Assembly (NCBI GenBank): GCA_004123355.1 | Contig: SCHM01000002.1 | Span: 310,001-374,000 of the forward strand | Length of the DNA stretch: 64,000 nt | Source: Amphirosellinia nigrospora | Lineage: Eukaryota; Ascomycota; Sordariomycetes; Xylariales; Xylariaceae | Direction: 5' to 3' | Shown: positions 1 to 12,406 of the stretch, in pieces | Numbering within the stretch: position 1 is the first letter of the stretch | Layout of the letters: the number at the start of each line of letters is the position of its first letter | The notes under the pieces: generated by a model | The model's database searches: none | What the model was told of the DNA's origin: nothing | What the model saw: the letters and a program-made list of their open reading frames with translations, nothing else | Position numbers and translations under genes: made by a program

Positions 1-1834
1 AGCCTCGCTGATTTGTTCGAGGCATGCCAATGCACTGTCTGCATCTTGTAGTTTCAGAGCGATCTTGAAAGCCAAATAGGCTGTCATAGGTTCCTTTAGT
101 GTGACATCATTCATTGCCTGTAGGATGTCGCTAGCAGTAGACAGATCATTTAGCTGAATGGCACATAGCAATAACTTTCTAGGTTTGTGTTAGAGTCGCG
201 TCATATACATATTAAACCCATTCTAAATGAACCTACCTAGCCATTTTGCTTACGTTCGACGGACCGGACTGCTCGAGAGCTGGATGCAAAGCTAGATTGT
301 ACCATTTTGCAGCCGGATGAAATTCCTCCTGGCTAAACTCGGCGTCCGCCTTTTTCCAAATTAACTGATCGAAGGTCAGCCTCGGGACTTGCTCCAATGT
401 CCAGCCATAACAAACTGTGTGAATCCCCACTGCAGCGTTGACTGACAGCGCTTGCCTATACCGGTAGGATCTTGTCGAAAATTGTTTCGAGACCTTGGAT
501 GGACTCAGGCGAACCATCGCAAGTTGCCATATGGGTGCGCAAAATAAGAGCTCTATCAACCCACTGTTCTTCCTGGCTAGTCAATACACGGGCCACGAAG
601 AAATTATCAAGGACAGAAATTGCAGCTATGTGGTTTCGTTCGTCAAGTTTTCGTATATGGTGGATTAGTAGCTTGAAAGATGATTCAGTCATATCTATAC
701 TTCTTATCATACGCCGTAGGACATCGGTATACGCTTCACTATCGAAGGTCTCAGCTGGAGAGCGGAGCAAGAACTCAGTCCGGAAGAGGAGGACAATGAG
801 CTGATCACCCAGTTCGCCTTCAATGTAGGCAATGTGATTTTCGGCGCGACTCATATACTCAGGGCTTCCTATATCTAGGTAGACTTGGATCAGCGCCTGG
901 GAAATCGCCAATCTTAGTTCAATGGCATCTCTAGATAATTGTCCAATTTCTTGGGTGCTGATCAGTTCGTACGCCCTCTCAAGCCACTTGTCAGCTAGAA
1001 CCAAGTTTTTCTTCAGCGCCAAGTCTCTTCCGATCTCAAATAGAGCATCGGCAACTTGTTCCGCTGATACGGTGTCAATATTTGGCGTTAGTTTCTCGAG
1101 GCGGCCGTACGCATGTTCGGCGACGTCCATGCGGTCTTCCTTCCAGGCCTGGAACGAATCAGTCAGAGTATGGTAACTCGTATAGGAGGGTTGCTTGCCA
1201 GCACGATACGAAGCGTGGAGTACTCGGCCTCGAACTGGCTGCATATATGTGACCCTTCTTCTGGTGGCGAGCCCTGCGCAGGCTGCAGCAGTCCGTTGTA
1301 TTCGACGGCTTTCTGCAGCGTCCAAAGGCCGAACTCAAGTTCATCGTTGGCTGTGTAAAGTGAGTGAGTTAGGCACCCACCCCTGGTTCCGTGTCTGGTT
1401 TATTGGCCACTTACCAATGCAGGATCGACTAGTCTTCATAGCGAGGCGCTCGAGGTGGATGATGATCCTTTGGGAATGGTCGTCGTTTCGTCGCGCTAGG
1501 GCCAGCATCGAGAAGGATAGTAGTCGAACCAGACAGAAAAATCTGTTTCTTACAGGCGACGCATTGCCATCTTGGCGCCGTTTCTCCCGCGTGCACCAAT
1601 TCCAGAGGGCGAGGCCAGCAGCGCTCAACTGGTTGTGGTGTTCGGTGCTTAGGGACGGGGAACCGTGCGTCTTGAGATTTGTATCTGGTCCTCTACTTCA
1701 TTGTTCAGCGCCTGAAATCTAGAATCGGTTGCTTCGTCGAAACACTGGCTACGGATATTGCTAGATAATTCTTGGGAGATCAGACCCAGCTTAAACGAAT
1801 AGAAGATGATAGCCTCACGTACGGACGGCGGCAT
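1..1834 (-). CDS. SPO22/ZIP4-like meiotic protein (partial, C-terminus off the left edge)
   Basis: The product resembles the fungal SPO22/ZIP4 family, a TPR-rich scaffold of the meiotic ZMM group that acts on synaptonemal-complex assembly and crossovers. Visible features are an N-terminal stretch containing SRFQALNNEVEDQI, the block LALWNWCTRE, a helical repeat region with LAWKEDRMDVAEHAYGRLEK (about 1080-1150), and the diagnostic block KWYNLALHPALEQSG near 260-300. Introns inferred: 179-236 (GT-AG), 1149-1198 (GC-AG) and about 1358-1414. The start at 1834 (MPPSVREA) is a guess; 1927 is an upstream in-frame alternative. One frame change lies near 1678 in a T-run on the plus strand; one more base restores the family reading. 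The last exon in the window (1-178) is still open, so the C-terminal half is missing. Family assignment is from remembered TPR-block similarity. Confidence 0.75.
1149..1198 (-). other. GC-AG intron in the SPO22-like gene
   Basis: On the minus strand the reading VLA is interrupted by GCAAGC (1193-1198, donor) and resumes after TTCCAG as AWKEDRMD. A branch-like CTGACTG precedes the acceptor. Removing these 50 bp joins CTG to GCC TGG in frame and gives the family-like LAWK. No GT donor nearby does this. Confidence 0.6.
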
Positions 1835-2942
1835 CAACGAATTGACCCGTTTTTGTAGTAGATGAAGTATTGGAGGATTCCATGATAGTGGTTCACACCT
1901 CGTGCTAATCGATATATGTTGTATCAATGAGATGGAAGAAAGACTTCAAGGTTCGCGTATAGATATGGGAGGCAGTATCGGAGCAGCTAATTGTACCAGC
2001 ACCCTTCTCTGACTGCGGCACAAGTGGCATCAGTCATGAAACGAAGAAACGTTTTCTGTGTGAAGTCAAGGGCCTGTACAAAGGGTAGTTATGCTTACCA
2101 TTTCAGATCCTCCTGCCAATGTGTGGTAGTGCATGCCTGTCCGCCGGTTCTTGTAAGTAGGTTGTGACTGCTAGTCGAGATACGGCGACGCACGACCCAT
2201 ATAAGTCGAGGTAATTGCCTGTTGTATAGAGTTCGCCCGCCTACGAGGTAGGAGCGGCATCGTGTTGAGCCTTCCTATATCGAATCATCTGCCCTAACAT
2301 GTTAGTATAGGTACTTAGTATGTTATCAGGAAATATCTACCTCTAGGTAGGTACTCAAGGACGTGTGTACGCAAGTCACTGCTTCTATCTTAAGCCGTAT
2401 CTTAGATCAGCCCACTAGGTGAGACACTTATTGTGTTCGCCAGGATAGAAAAAGCAGATAAACGGAAGCGATTGAACTTCCCGTTCTGGAGCGGAGTGTA
2501 TTTTGACTACCAATTACTAGCGACAGCGAAAGTTACTGGTCATGGGATACCTCCTCTCTAGCATATACCTGAGTTTGATAAGCACGAGCACCGGACCAGA
2601 TGAGGACTGCATGAATGTCCCATTGACTAAAATGTTAGGGGTCACAACACTGATAACACCAATAAACGTGACAGTCGAGGTTTCATTTGTCTATTGAATG
2701 ATAAAATCGCACTATCACTGCTATCGGATTGAGCTCTGCTATCTTGCGTTTTCCGAAAGTTACCTTTTATTTAATTGTCATCAGGTTACTGCTGTGCTTT
2801 ACACTATTCCGACAAGCAGCGAGAGCCCTCAAACGTTGGAAGGATCGTGCGGTAGGAAATTGCCTACAATGAGGCTGGGTCTGCTCCGGTTGGCCGCCCG
2901 TCATCAGTAATAGTCCAGGCTGTGTATACTCTGCGTTGGCAC
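1835..2942. other. Intergenic, no gene seen
   Basis: This holds the upstream region of the SPO22-like gene and the 3' flank of the AcuK gene. Both genes are on the minus strand. Only short, non-conserved frames are present. A partial palindrome of the CTAGGTAGGTA type lies near 2340-2353. Confidence 0.5.
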
Positions 2943-5014
2943 TCACATCTTATGTTCATCTCTGCGTATCATAAATGAGAAACAGCAATTAACAGTGGGA
3001 TCGTTGGAGCGGTCGTCGGGGTTCTTCAGCGCGCATGCCGTCAGGAGCGTATCATGTGCTGGGTCAAATGCAATGGTGCCAAATTCCTCCCAATACCGGA
3101 CCAGCGAATCTTCCGTCATGATCTCGTGTACCGATATTTTGCCCTGGCCAGCGTCTTGTTAGCGCTATCGGCACGACAATTGTATGCCTAACTTACGTCC
3201 CGTAACCTCTCTACGGGCACGTGAATGAGCTCCGCCATCTCCTTGTTACCCCTGAATATTTCCCCGACCTCCGCCAGCAGCAAGCCGGGACAGCCATCGA
3301 CGCAAACACACGATCGTACTCCATGAGCGATTTTTCAAACCACATCTCAACGTAAACGAGTTCCATATCTGTAAGGCCTTGCACCTTTTCGCGGAATTTG
3401 GACGAAGGCGGTCTAATTGCCGCAGGATCTTTTGTTTTGACGCGGGCGCAATGTGCCCGTCCATGTAATTGGAGAGCCGCGCATATCCCTTGATGTAGTT
3501 GAAGGGTTTGAGGAGGCCGGCGTCGTATTTGGCTTTTAAGACTCGCTGCATACGTGCCTCGGGCGTGTCGTTACCTGACGGATCTGCAGCTTGAAGGTAG
3601 AATTCCCTGGTCTTGTCTGCCGGGGCGGCGCTTTTCGGTCTTAGAATCGCGCTTCGTTCTGCATTTGGTGGTAGCATGGACCCCGCCTCCATCGCGCTCG
3701 GTGGTAAGGGGGTGCCCAAGAAGCCGCCCATGTCGGCTTGGGCAGACTGGGACTGGGACTGGTTCCTGTATATTTCATCTGTCATAGTTCCACTCTCATC
3801 TAACAAGCTCGTATTGAGAAAATCATTTAGTAAGTTGAACTCGTGGGTGACCTCCTGGGGAAGCATATATTGGGGGTTATAATGGTGCATGTCGTGGAAT
3901 TGATTTTGCGCAGTCAACCATGCGTCAGAAAATCCAGCCACTGCGAGGTCAGCCTACGATATAGACGATTGTCAAGGGGCTCCATGGGACTGACATTGGT
4001 TCATACTGCTACCGGACGTGCTAGTCTGCAGGCCTGAGACCGGGCTCGGTGACACAAGTTGCAGATGGTTGCCTTGGCCAAGTGGGCCAAAGCCTGGCTT
4101 GTTCGGTTGAGAAGTGCTGTTGGAATCGAAAGAAGGCGGTACCATCGCATTGGTAGTTCGATCCATCGAGTTCCGCGACAAGTCAGTTTGACTGTCTGAT
4201 TCGTCACGTGCAGCTGCATGGTTAGAGCTGCTCTTGGGCTTCTTTGCATCCGGATCCCTGGGTTCATCATGGCAGAGGTGGCCAATGTTGCGTTTGATGC
4301 ATCTCGTACATGGTCTCTCCTATTCGGTTCCTAGTCAATCTCGGTACACGCACCTGGGAGCGACAGCTCCCAGCCACTGATGTAACGCAGCGAGGAACTG
4401 ATCTTACATACGAGATCACATGTCATATGCTAGAAGCATCGAGGCAGCCGTCAGCAAAAAAGATATCCCCAAGAGAATACACAAGGACCAGAGATATTTC
4501 GAGGGCTTGAGCCCAGCCGGCGCGTCACGCGCGATTCACACAAAACTGGCGGGGAGCCGAGCAGTAGAACATGGGATCACGAGGCGAGCGAGTGACAGCA
4601 TGGACGCCATCGCAAAGGCGCAGACACGCGTAGACGTGGAACCAATGGACACAGGGTGAGGATGGTGCTGAACAAGGTTGCTGGATCAGAACTTACAGAT
4701 CGACGGCAGTATACACAGGCTGTAGGAACGCGCGACCAAAATTAGCCCTAGCCCATGCTCATGCGGTGGATAGAAACAGTACAGACAGGTTGGCAGCGGT
4801 GACCAGGGGGGAATAAGACGTCAGGGCAATGAATGGGATAGTTTTTTTTGGCAGTATTGCACAACAGCAGCGTACCATGATTCACCTTGCGCCTCTTTCT
4901 GGGGCTCTTATTGGCATTATCGGTGGGTGTATTGGCGGTACTTGGAGTGTTGTCTTTGGACTTGGCATCGCTGTCGGACTTCCTGTCCTTGGCATGCGCG
5001 CCATTGCCGTCCAT
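2943..5014 (-). CDS. acuK: AcuK/Ert1-type Zn2Cys6 activator of gluconeogenesis
   Basis: This is the orthologue of the fungal gluconeogenesis activator AcuK/Ert1: a nuclear binuclear zinc-cluster DNA-binding protein with a C-terminal PAS-like domain. Six exons are inferred: 4876-5014, 4697-4719, 4412-4429, 3995-4319, 3197-3940 and 2943-3143. The start MDGNGAHAKD leads into a basic RKRRKVNH stretch. The cluster ACVYCRRSHMTCDLERPC...CIKRNIGHLC has six correctly spaced cysteines and is assembled from four exons. The middle is Ser/Gln/Pro-rich; MAGFSDAWL follows. The C-terminus carries DMELVYVEMWFEK, EIFRGNKEMAEL, the last exon's RYWEEFGTIAFDP, and ends FMIRRDEHKM. Two single-base frame changes lie near 3397-3399 (A-run) and 3262-3265 (G-run, minus strand); one extra base in each restores the conserved reading. 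I take them as sequence errors. Confidence 0.88.
4412..4429 (-). other. acuK: Micro-exon of acuK (18 bp)
   Basis: This encodes exactly HMTCDL, which carries the third cysteine of the zinc cluster. It has an AG acceptor at 4430-4431 and a GTATGT donor at 4406-4411. It joins without phase change to CGA TCT before it and GAG AGA CCA after it (4319 downward). Confidence 0.8.
4697..4719 (-). other. acuK: Micro-exon of acuK (23 bp)
   Basis: It encodes the first CxxC of the zinc cluster (codons for CVYCRRS plus two bases completing Ala). It is bounded by an AG acceptor at 4720-4721 and a GTAAGT donor at 4691-4696 (minus strand). It is in frame with exon 1, which ends one base into a codon at 4876. 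Confidence 0.8.
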
Positions 5015-8000
5015 AGCGACTAACGGGCGTGCTACTCGAGGAGGAATATGGCGATCGGGCTGGCACTTCGCACTGGGCTGTTAGGCTCTCATTGGACGGC
5101 CAGGTAGTGCAAGAGGGCGTGCAGTTGGTGGGCGTTCGAGAGTAGCAAGTGGCGTTGGCCGGCTGTGTGCAGGGCCAAGCGGTAGGTTTGGTCAACTGTA
5201 TCCCGAGAAATGGTGGTCGCCGAGACTGGAGGAGCGGAAAGAGAAAAAGAAAGCCTGGAATACAGAAAGTTCTGGGTTTGGGGGGCGTGTGTAAGGTGCG
5301 CGCGCTCGTGATCGACCAAGGATTTCCCGGCAAGAAAGGGAGAGCGAGACGAGACGAGACGGGTAGCAATGTCGGCGATGGCACACCATGCACGTGTTAT
5401 GGAGGTACAGCAACCGTAAATTAATTAATTGATGGGCACCTTACCTCAGGTACCTACTGTGTAAGTAGGTCAAGATAGGTGCCTAAGTGAACAACAGATA
5501 GATAATTCCCATCTCGACTATACAGCGCCCTTGGGAGTTGTGCCCCTCCCTTCCAAGGTTCTCACCAGCAACCAAGCGAGCGAACGAACTAAATAAATAC
5601 GCGTTGACGCGTAGGAGCCGGCTGCGGGTTGCGATTACGGATCGCAGACTGCAGATTGCGACAGAGACGATGATGGAAGGTGGATAACAGCGACGAGGTG
5701 TGAAAAGAACAGAAATTGGAGAAAGGAGTGGGTAAAAGCGGACGGCCGCCCCGTGACGGGATCTTCCTGATGAAGGGCTTCCGTTGTAGGCAGTGTACTA
5801 TGTAATTATTCCCACTAACCTTAGGTTAGACACCTTGGGTTAGACTAATGGAGGGGCGTGTACGAGTGCACTGTCCTGTCCTGTCCTGTCCTTCCCTGTC
5901 AGCAGCCAAACCGGGCTATCGGAACTCTTTGAAGGAAGTTTTTTGGGAAAACCTTCGCCTAGCTGCCTAGTTGCGTCGTCGCTTGGCTAGGGGAAAGCTA
6001 GGTAAGAAGAAGAACGGCCTAACAGGTAAGGACTCGGTATAAGTGAGCCGAGGGGTAAACTTTTTTTCTGCGACGAACCATACACTAAGAGCCAACGGAC
6101 GGTGGCGTTTCGGCATAGGTGCAAGGCATCTGGGCACCTGGGCAGAGGCCTGGGCATTGAAATTAATGCGTTGTTGTTGGAGGACCGTTTTGACTGTACG
6201 TAAAGTGGCTGTAAGTCGGCCAATTTCCATTCGTCCAGCGCCCAGCTCTCTAACCGCATCGAGCCCTCTGCGCGGGTCGAGACTCAAAAACCTGTTCATC
6301 CCAATCCGTCTCAACCTCCAAGAGATATCAGCCGCTTGCTACGCGGTTATCTAGTCACTCTAGATTATCTATTTTAACTGCCTACCTGGGTAGGTGGCAT
6401 TCGCTGCCTTCGCAATGCTAGACCTTTGCTCTCCGAGACGTGTTCACTTTTTATATGCCAAGAGGAGTTGATATCTTCTCGAAGAAGCCAAGACCATCTA
6501 TGATGCGGCTCCGTTATATGAAAACCGCTTGGCTCATATCCATCTGTAGGTTCGTTGCATTGACCTCCCTTTTTGAGATGCTTGGTATACATCCCGTGTG
6601 TACTGATCCGCCTATCCTATAGGTGTATATATGAAAATCCTCAAGCCAAGCTTCGTTGCCAAGTCTGGTCCTCATCGTCGGGTCTGGAGTTGCATCTGCA
6701 CCGTTACTATATCAACATATTTATGAGATGTAAGCCAAGGAGCTAAGAAATCCATAATGAACGATGGCACTGGAATGCTGAACTTTATGATCCATGATGA
6801 CATTTCCGTCCATTATCAGCAAGCGGTAGATAACAAGTCTTACAGCTTATGAGAGGTAGCTTGGCACCTCAGCGGACAGATACCAATCGATGGAATCATT
6901 GAGTTGTTTATTTTACGATATGTGGATTGGACTGTCAGAGGTATCATTGACGCTATACGAAGCTTGTGCACGAGGCTTGTTGCGTGAGTGCCGTATGCTT
7001 GTGTTGCCATGCAGTGTGCTCTCGTGATTCCAAGCCAACTACGTCGAGAATTCGCTATTGCAAAGTGAAAACTTTTACCGTACAACTTTACCACGTTCAT
7101 ACCTCCTGTTCTATGTATGCTGCCCGACCAAGAAATTACCAATGGTCTTCGCCGAATGCTCAATATGCCTCAGACACTAGACGTTTTGTTTATATCCAAT
7201 GATTTGGTAGTTATATCTGAAACGATAAACACGGGATTTTATCTACATCTATCCCATTTAATGCTGACACCGACCTCTACTCTCTACTAAAATGATGCGA
7301 AAGGCTAGGCATCTTCGTGCTAAGGGTTTAAAAGCAGGATTCCGACCAACTCGTCAGCCCCTTTTTACAACCAAACGGCACTGGTAGGACCACTGGGAGG
7401 GGAATTACTCAAGTAAGACTTAGTGATATTTCGCACGATGTAATTATGATGGGCTATGAACCAGATATCATCAGGGAGCAACAAATCCCGCATTTCACAT
7501 CAGCTGTCACCTTGATCTTCTGATGCTATGATTACGTTACCATCAGATAAGGGCCAGAACGTAAAAGTTGGGGCAGACCCGACGAGTCAACGCCATCTTG
7601 TATCACAATACAAATCTACTATGTACACACCCAGGAGAGTTATCGAATATGAGGCTAGCTGACGAAATTCTACTCATTCTAAAGTTGGAGAGGGAATCAA
7701 CTTCGCTGTGCGTCGAACGAAGATCAACTGATCGGACCGACTAGACAGTCCTGTATCACAACGGGTACGGCTACTCGTTTAATCTAGGATGGGGAAATCT
7801 CACGAGCAGGTCTATTCGTATGAGCTAACACGATTCGGCACAGTCCCTATATACCCCTGTCTCATTTACTGTCACTCTTGAAACTTGACAGCTGAGTGCA
7901 AAGAGAAGTCTTGACGGCATGCTCCGATACGCGCATTGCTACGCACTCAGAAGCTGGTCAATACTAGTAACGCTTTGTACTTGAACGAATTACCCAGGAA

Positions 8001-8149
8001 AAACCGCGGTTTGTTGTAGAAGCGAGTATAGGGCCAGGTCTCAAAGAACTCTCTACGCAAAGCGCGATTTCGACTACGAGTATCCAAGGTACTATTAATG
8101 AAGCATAACTTCTTACGCGGCTAACGATATACATGTAAACACAGAAACA
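5015..8149. other. Long intergenic region with no supported gene
   Basis: This lies between the start of acuK and the stop of sec6 (both minus). The first few hundred bases are the likely acuK promoter and leader. They include CT-rich tracts and a CTGTC pentanucleotide repeat at 5871-5900. Several CCTAGG-like palindromes occur (about 5440-5470, 5818-5850, 5960-6005, 6380-6395). Small frames on both strands lack conserved motifs. Confidence 0.5.
5871..5900 (+). repeat. CTGTC pentanucleotide microsatellite
   Basis: There are four clean CTGTC copies, followed by an imperfect CTTCC-CTGTC. It lies upstream of acuK in non-coding DNA. Confidence 0.85.
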
Positions 8150-10402
8150 TTATTTAACTTTACCCATGATTGTCTCCGGTCCTCTGACAACATCCATTTG
8201 CGCCGCTCGAGCCTTGACCGCGTTCAACATACTGCGTTCAAAATCATCTCGGGACCTGAGCACCGCCTCAACCCACGTGATCTGCAAGTCCCAATAACGA
8301 GATTTGAAGTCTTGAAACACGTCTGGGAGAGCCTCTTTCTCTGATGTGAGGAGTTGCAGGAAATATTCAGTGACACGCCAGGTCTGCGTGATGGTGTTGC
8401 TGGCGTCTGGATTGGGAGGGCGCGGAAGAACTCGAAGGCTGTCGAGATGTCGTTGAATATCTTGTCTTGGAAAGGGTCGGTGCGCCTAAACTTAGCGCCC
8501 TTGTTCCGCACACACATTAAATACTGGACCAACAGCTCGTCGGCGAAGATCTCGACAAAGATATCCACAAGCGAGTGGTGAAGCACCTGTTGATAATCAC
8601 CCACGTACTCCTCGAACGTCACAATCATCTGCTTCATGGCCATCGTTTCGTACCATCGCGGCGTAAAGATGGTTGTAATTACCGTCTTGAAATCGACCGA
8701 TATAACCAGCTTGGCAAACTTATTGATACACCATGTGCTAAAGTCGACGTAACCATCACGGAGTAAGCTCATCTCGGATTCTGAGTTCTCCATATACTGT
8801 GGCGTAACAAAGGGCTCGAATTTCCGTCCGAAGCCAGAAAGATACGCCAACCGGCCATCTTCCTCGTTATCATCGATGCAGGCCATTTGGTCGTTGGCAG
8901 TAGCAACAAGCCAATCCTGTAGTGCTTGAAAGCCTTCCAGTTCGGTTTCCCTCTCGATTTCATATTTAGCCGCTTCCTCTTCGAGCATCTTTTGGAAAGT
9001 TTGTTGTCGAGAACGAAGTCGGAGGAACATGGCATCAATAACACCCTCGGCGACATCCGTTCTCTGTGAGTTCCCAGCAACGTCGATCTGCTCTCGAAGC
9101 ATGCGCCACATGTCAACCAAGTTCTTGGTACGGAAGTAACCATACTCGTCTGTATCTAGATTCGACCCTTCGACGTTCCGTTCGGCAAAATCGCGTTTCT
9201 CCTGGGCGAAGATGCGGTCGATCCATTCATCAAGGAACTTGATGATTAGTTGTCGGAAATCCTTGACAAGCTCTTGTTCCCGATTGTCAATTACATGCGG
9301 CCTTAGGTCGCTGTCTACGAAACCAAGTTTCCTCATTTTCTTGTAGTATTTTTCGGGCCAATTGATAATCTCTAGGGTATGTGCCGAGCTCACCTCCGGA
9401 TCTTCAATCAAGTTAGTCAGGAGGTCGTGCATAAGCTGATGATATATATCGCCAAAGGTCTTCAGTATCTTCCACTTCTTAGGCATCAGATGCACCATTC
9501 CCTGCTTAACCGCGTTGAGGTAGTTGAAGTACCACTTCATCGAGTCGGCAAGTTTTGACGGATCGTCTAGGAACTTTTCCTTGGCCTCGGCTAACTTTTC
9601 TTCGCAAGCTATCCCTACGGCTTTTAAGAACCTATCCTTATACCCCCTGACTTTTTTCGCTCCGTCAGTTATGCTCTGGAACCGTGTTGCCATTTCTTTG
9701 TGGTCCTTGAGAGCTTCTTGAAGTGCTTCTACCCTCTGATCGCTCTTTTCCTCGGCCTCGACAATTATTGCAAGGCGTACGACAATTCCATCGTCACCTT
9801 CACAGACTAGATTTATCATGTCTAGTGCAATCATGTCAAAGTGATTGTCGAACCATTCAATCGCGTCGTCCAGCCGCGAGAAGTAGTCCTCTAAAGTAGA
9901 TTGTAAGCTCGGGTCTTCAGCCCGTTGTATCTGTTCCATCGCATCGTCACGGATGTTTCGTAGTTGTGTGAGCTCGTAATGTATTCGTAGCAGATTCGGC
10001 ATGTTCTTTGTGTCCTGCGCATCTTCCCTCAGCATCATCTCAATTCTGTTCAGGCGATCGTTGAAAGTTTGTAGATTATCGACCATGGTCTCGACGGCGC
10101 CAAAATTCCGATGGGCTTGTGACACGATATTGATACTGGCAAAGTCCTTGATCATATTTTGTGACTCGGAACACAGGGTGTCGATCTTCATCATCTCGTC
10201 TCGGATGGCTTGCACCGTCTTCTGGCCATCGGTGAGCCCATTCATGCCAGCCTGGGTCGTCTCTAGCTGGTCACGCAATCCCCCGGAGCTGTGAGTCGAC
10301 TGCCGCCTTCTTACGCGTGAATTCCAGCTTCAGCGCTCCGATCTTGTCGAGCTCGTCGGGATGTCGGAGAAGCTCCGACAGCTTGACCGGCGGGGCATCC
10401 AT
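8150..10402 (-). CDS. sec6: Exocyst complex subunit Sec6 (EXOC3)
   Basis: Sec6 is a core subunit of the exocyst, which tethers secretory vesicles at the plasma membrane, in filamentous fungi mainly at hyphal tips. The protein of about 750 residues begins MDAPPVKLSELLRHPDELDKIG. It has an N-terminal coiled-coil part (LETTQAGMNGL, DFASINIVSQAHRNF), then the helical-bundle body with WYFNYLNAVKQG, KKWKILKTFGDIYHQ, VDMWRMLREQID and STWCINKFAKLV, and ends ETIMGKVK. No intron is needed. Two frame changes are present: one in a run of five Cs at 10280-10284 (plus strand; one base too many, or two missing) and one near 8414-8416, where one more base restores the C-terminal family reading. The 2 kb between them is clean. 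Confidence 0.93.
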
Positions 10403-10951
10403 GGTGAGGGATGAGGCCTGGAAGGCGCCAGTGCAGCCGTCGTGGTAGTAGAGCTTATACCATCCCGAAGGTTAGCGGTGGAACTGAGTTTCGCCCTGGC
10501 AGGTCGTATTACTGGTCGTTGGTTTTCGTCTATCGTGTGGTTGGTGTGCTGCTGGGAGTGTAGATGTTCCCACGAAGTGCCATCACACTGGAGAATAAGC
10601 GGGTCACTTTCATGCACAATTGGGTGGGTCGGCAACCGGGGAACGACTGCCTCAGGCCGCTTTGATGACTTCACTAATTCTGGCAGGCGTGTTTCCATAC
10701 TGCCCCAATGTTCACACATGATGCCAATAGCCAGCATTTAGGTAATTGAGCATTGAACTGTTTCCAAACAAAAATTGGCACTGGAAAAGTGTGGTTTATT
10801 CGATCAAGAACCAACGAACGATCTTCCAATCATCGTCGCGCACCATATCTGCACACAAGGCATTATCTATACTCACTTAACGAACAGGTTAAAAACACAT
10901 AACCGCCATGCCCAACCCCAAACGCCTTATCAATATCTCAAAATAGTCGCT
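10403..10951. other. Intergenic, probable sec6 promoter
   Basis: About 550 bp lie between the sec6 start and the stop of the rhodopsin-like gene, both on the minus strand. The short frames here have no recognisable features. Confidence 0.5.
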
Positions 10952-12406
10952 TCACGTAATATTGCTAGCCTTAGATGGTGTACTATCCCGTGATTTTATA
11001 CTGTGTATGACTTCTCGAGTTACCATTATGGCACCATTCAAGTCAGCCCTGTGCGGGAAGTAATTCTCCCGGTTACTATCATCATCCGTTGTTCCTAACG
11101 CCGTTGCAGTGGTGTGAGTCGTCGACGGAAAGAGATTAGTGGTGCGATCGAACTTGGAGTTTTTCGACCGGATATACTCTTTTCGATTCCGGCCTTGTAG
11201 CTGAACTGGGTCACCTTGCGAAGTGACATATGTTACCGAACCGTGTCCTACTGATAGCCCGAGTGCTGTGCCTAGATAAGGAATCTTCAAGACTACGCGT
11301 CGGAACGATGGGATGCAGGAGCAGATGATAAGTGAGCACACTTCGGCCGCCGACCAGATTAAAGCTTTGGCAAGTTGGTCTTTTTCCCTGTCAGCCATGT
11401 CTGATTTTGGGGTGTCTATCAAATTATTGAACTTACGGGTATCGTCCGAGCTAATTGGAATGACGTATGTGAGTCGTATGACAGCGATGCCCGTCACGCT
11501 GGAATAGCTACTTAGTATCAAAGCTCGGAAATTCGCGACATTCGACTCACAAGAAACCTAACGACAACATCACGCCAATGGTAAACCTTTTGATCACTGG
11601 CATCCGAAGTTTCCACGTCATCAAAATCGGCTGAAAGAAAAGTACGATGTCCGTGCTGAAATTAAAAGCGAACTATATTGGGGTATGTCATCAATACTAA
11701 GCTCACAACTCTGCTCAGGTTTCACTTACCGTGGTGTACCAGAGGGGGTGCAGGTCAAGGCAACTACCTTCCAGATCAGGCATCCACGACCTTTTGATTG
11801 GTTTGCATTTGAATATGACGATTAAGCTTTCTTCAATCGCTTGGAGCAATAGGAATGTGATGACAGCTTTATTCAGTATCATGAGACGTCGGACTGGGAA
11901 GAGCCTCAGATAAAGAACGGCGAATGAAGCTTTGGCAGAAGCCATCCCTACGCTATAACTGACTGAGGTGAGCATTTGAAACTAAAATCAAAGGTCAATC
12001 ATTGCCACGAGTCGGAACGTCGTTGTGATGCCAATACCTTCAAGAACATCATGTACTCTTGTTGAGGAACATCGACGCGGTGGGCGCCAAGTCCGTATTT
12101 CATCACTGACAAAAGTGAGTATATATATCAAGAGTCGACGGTATTCCTCACTTACACGCCGCGATTGTCGCGCAAAGGATCATCGAAAATATCCAGCTAA
12201 CAATGATTAAGCCTGATAAGATTGTTAGGGTTGTCATGACTGCGAGTCTTTAAGCCTCGAGGGAAGTCTTGCAAGAACTAACCATCATCCCATCCAGGAA
12301 CTTGAGTTCTGCTAAACCGGTCCCATATCCTTAGAGCAACTGCGACTGTTGTCACCGGAATCAAGACAATAGCAATGATAAACACTGCCTGCGACACTCC
12401 ATCCAT
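10952..12406 (-). CDS. Rhodopsin-fold (Pth11-like) seven-TM membrane protein
   Basis: This belongs to the large fungal family of rhodopsin-domain integral membrane proteins related to Pth11. Exons inferred: 12283-12406, 12156-12239, 12038-12105, 11730-11981, 11552-11672, about 11435-11508 and 10952-11399. The start is MDGVSQAVFIIAIVLIP (TM1) followed by RTQVPGWDD, a family position where W-D-D is common. Then come LTILSGLIIVSWIF (TM2), KYGLGAHR, SVGMASAKASFAVLYLRLFP, a CKPIKRSW segment, the FAFNFSTDIVLFFQPILMTWKL segment and GIAVIRLTYVI. The last loop reads IWSAAEVCSLIICSCIP and a hydrophilic tail follows. One frame change near 11588-11591 (T-run on the plus strand) is repaired by one base. 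The ligand is unknown. Exact exon ends 3' of 11552 are less certain. Confidence 0.8.

Noticed and set aside
5967-6622. Minus and plus frames of 60-115 codons upstream of acuK
   Set aside because: No conserved composition or motif. More likely leader or intergenic DNA.
8150-10402. Reading the frame breaks in sec6 as evidence of a pseudogene
   Set aside because: Two kilobases between the breaks are perfectly conserved in frame and the flanking readings are exact continuations, so sequence error is the better explanation.
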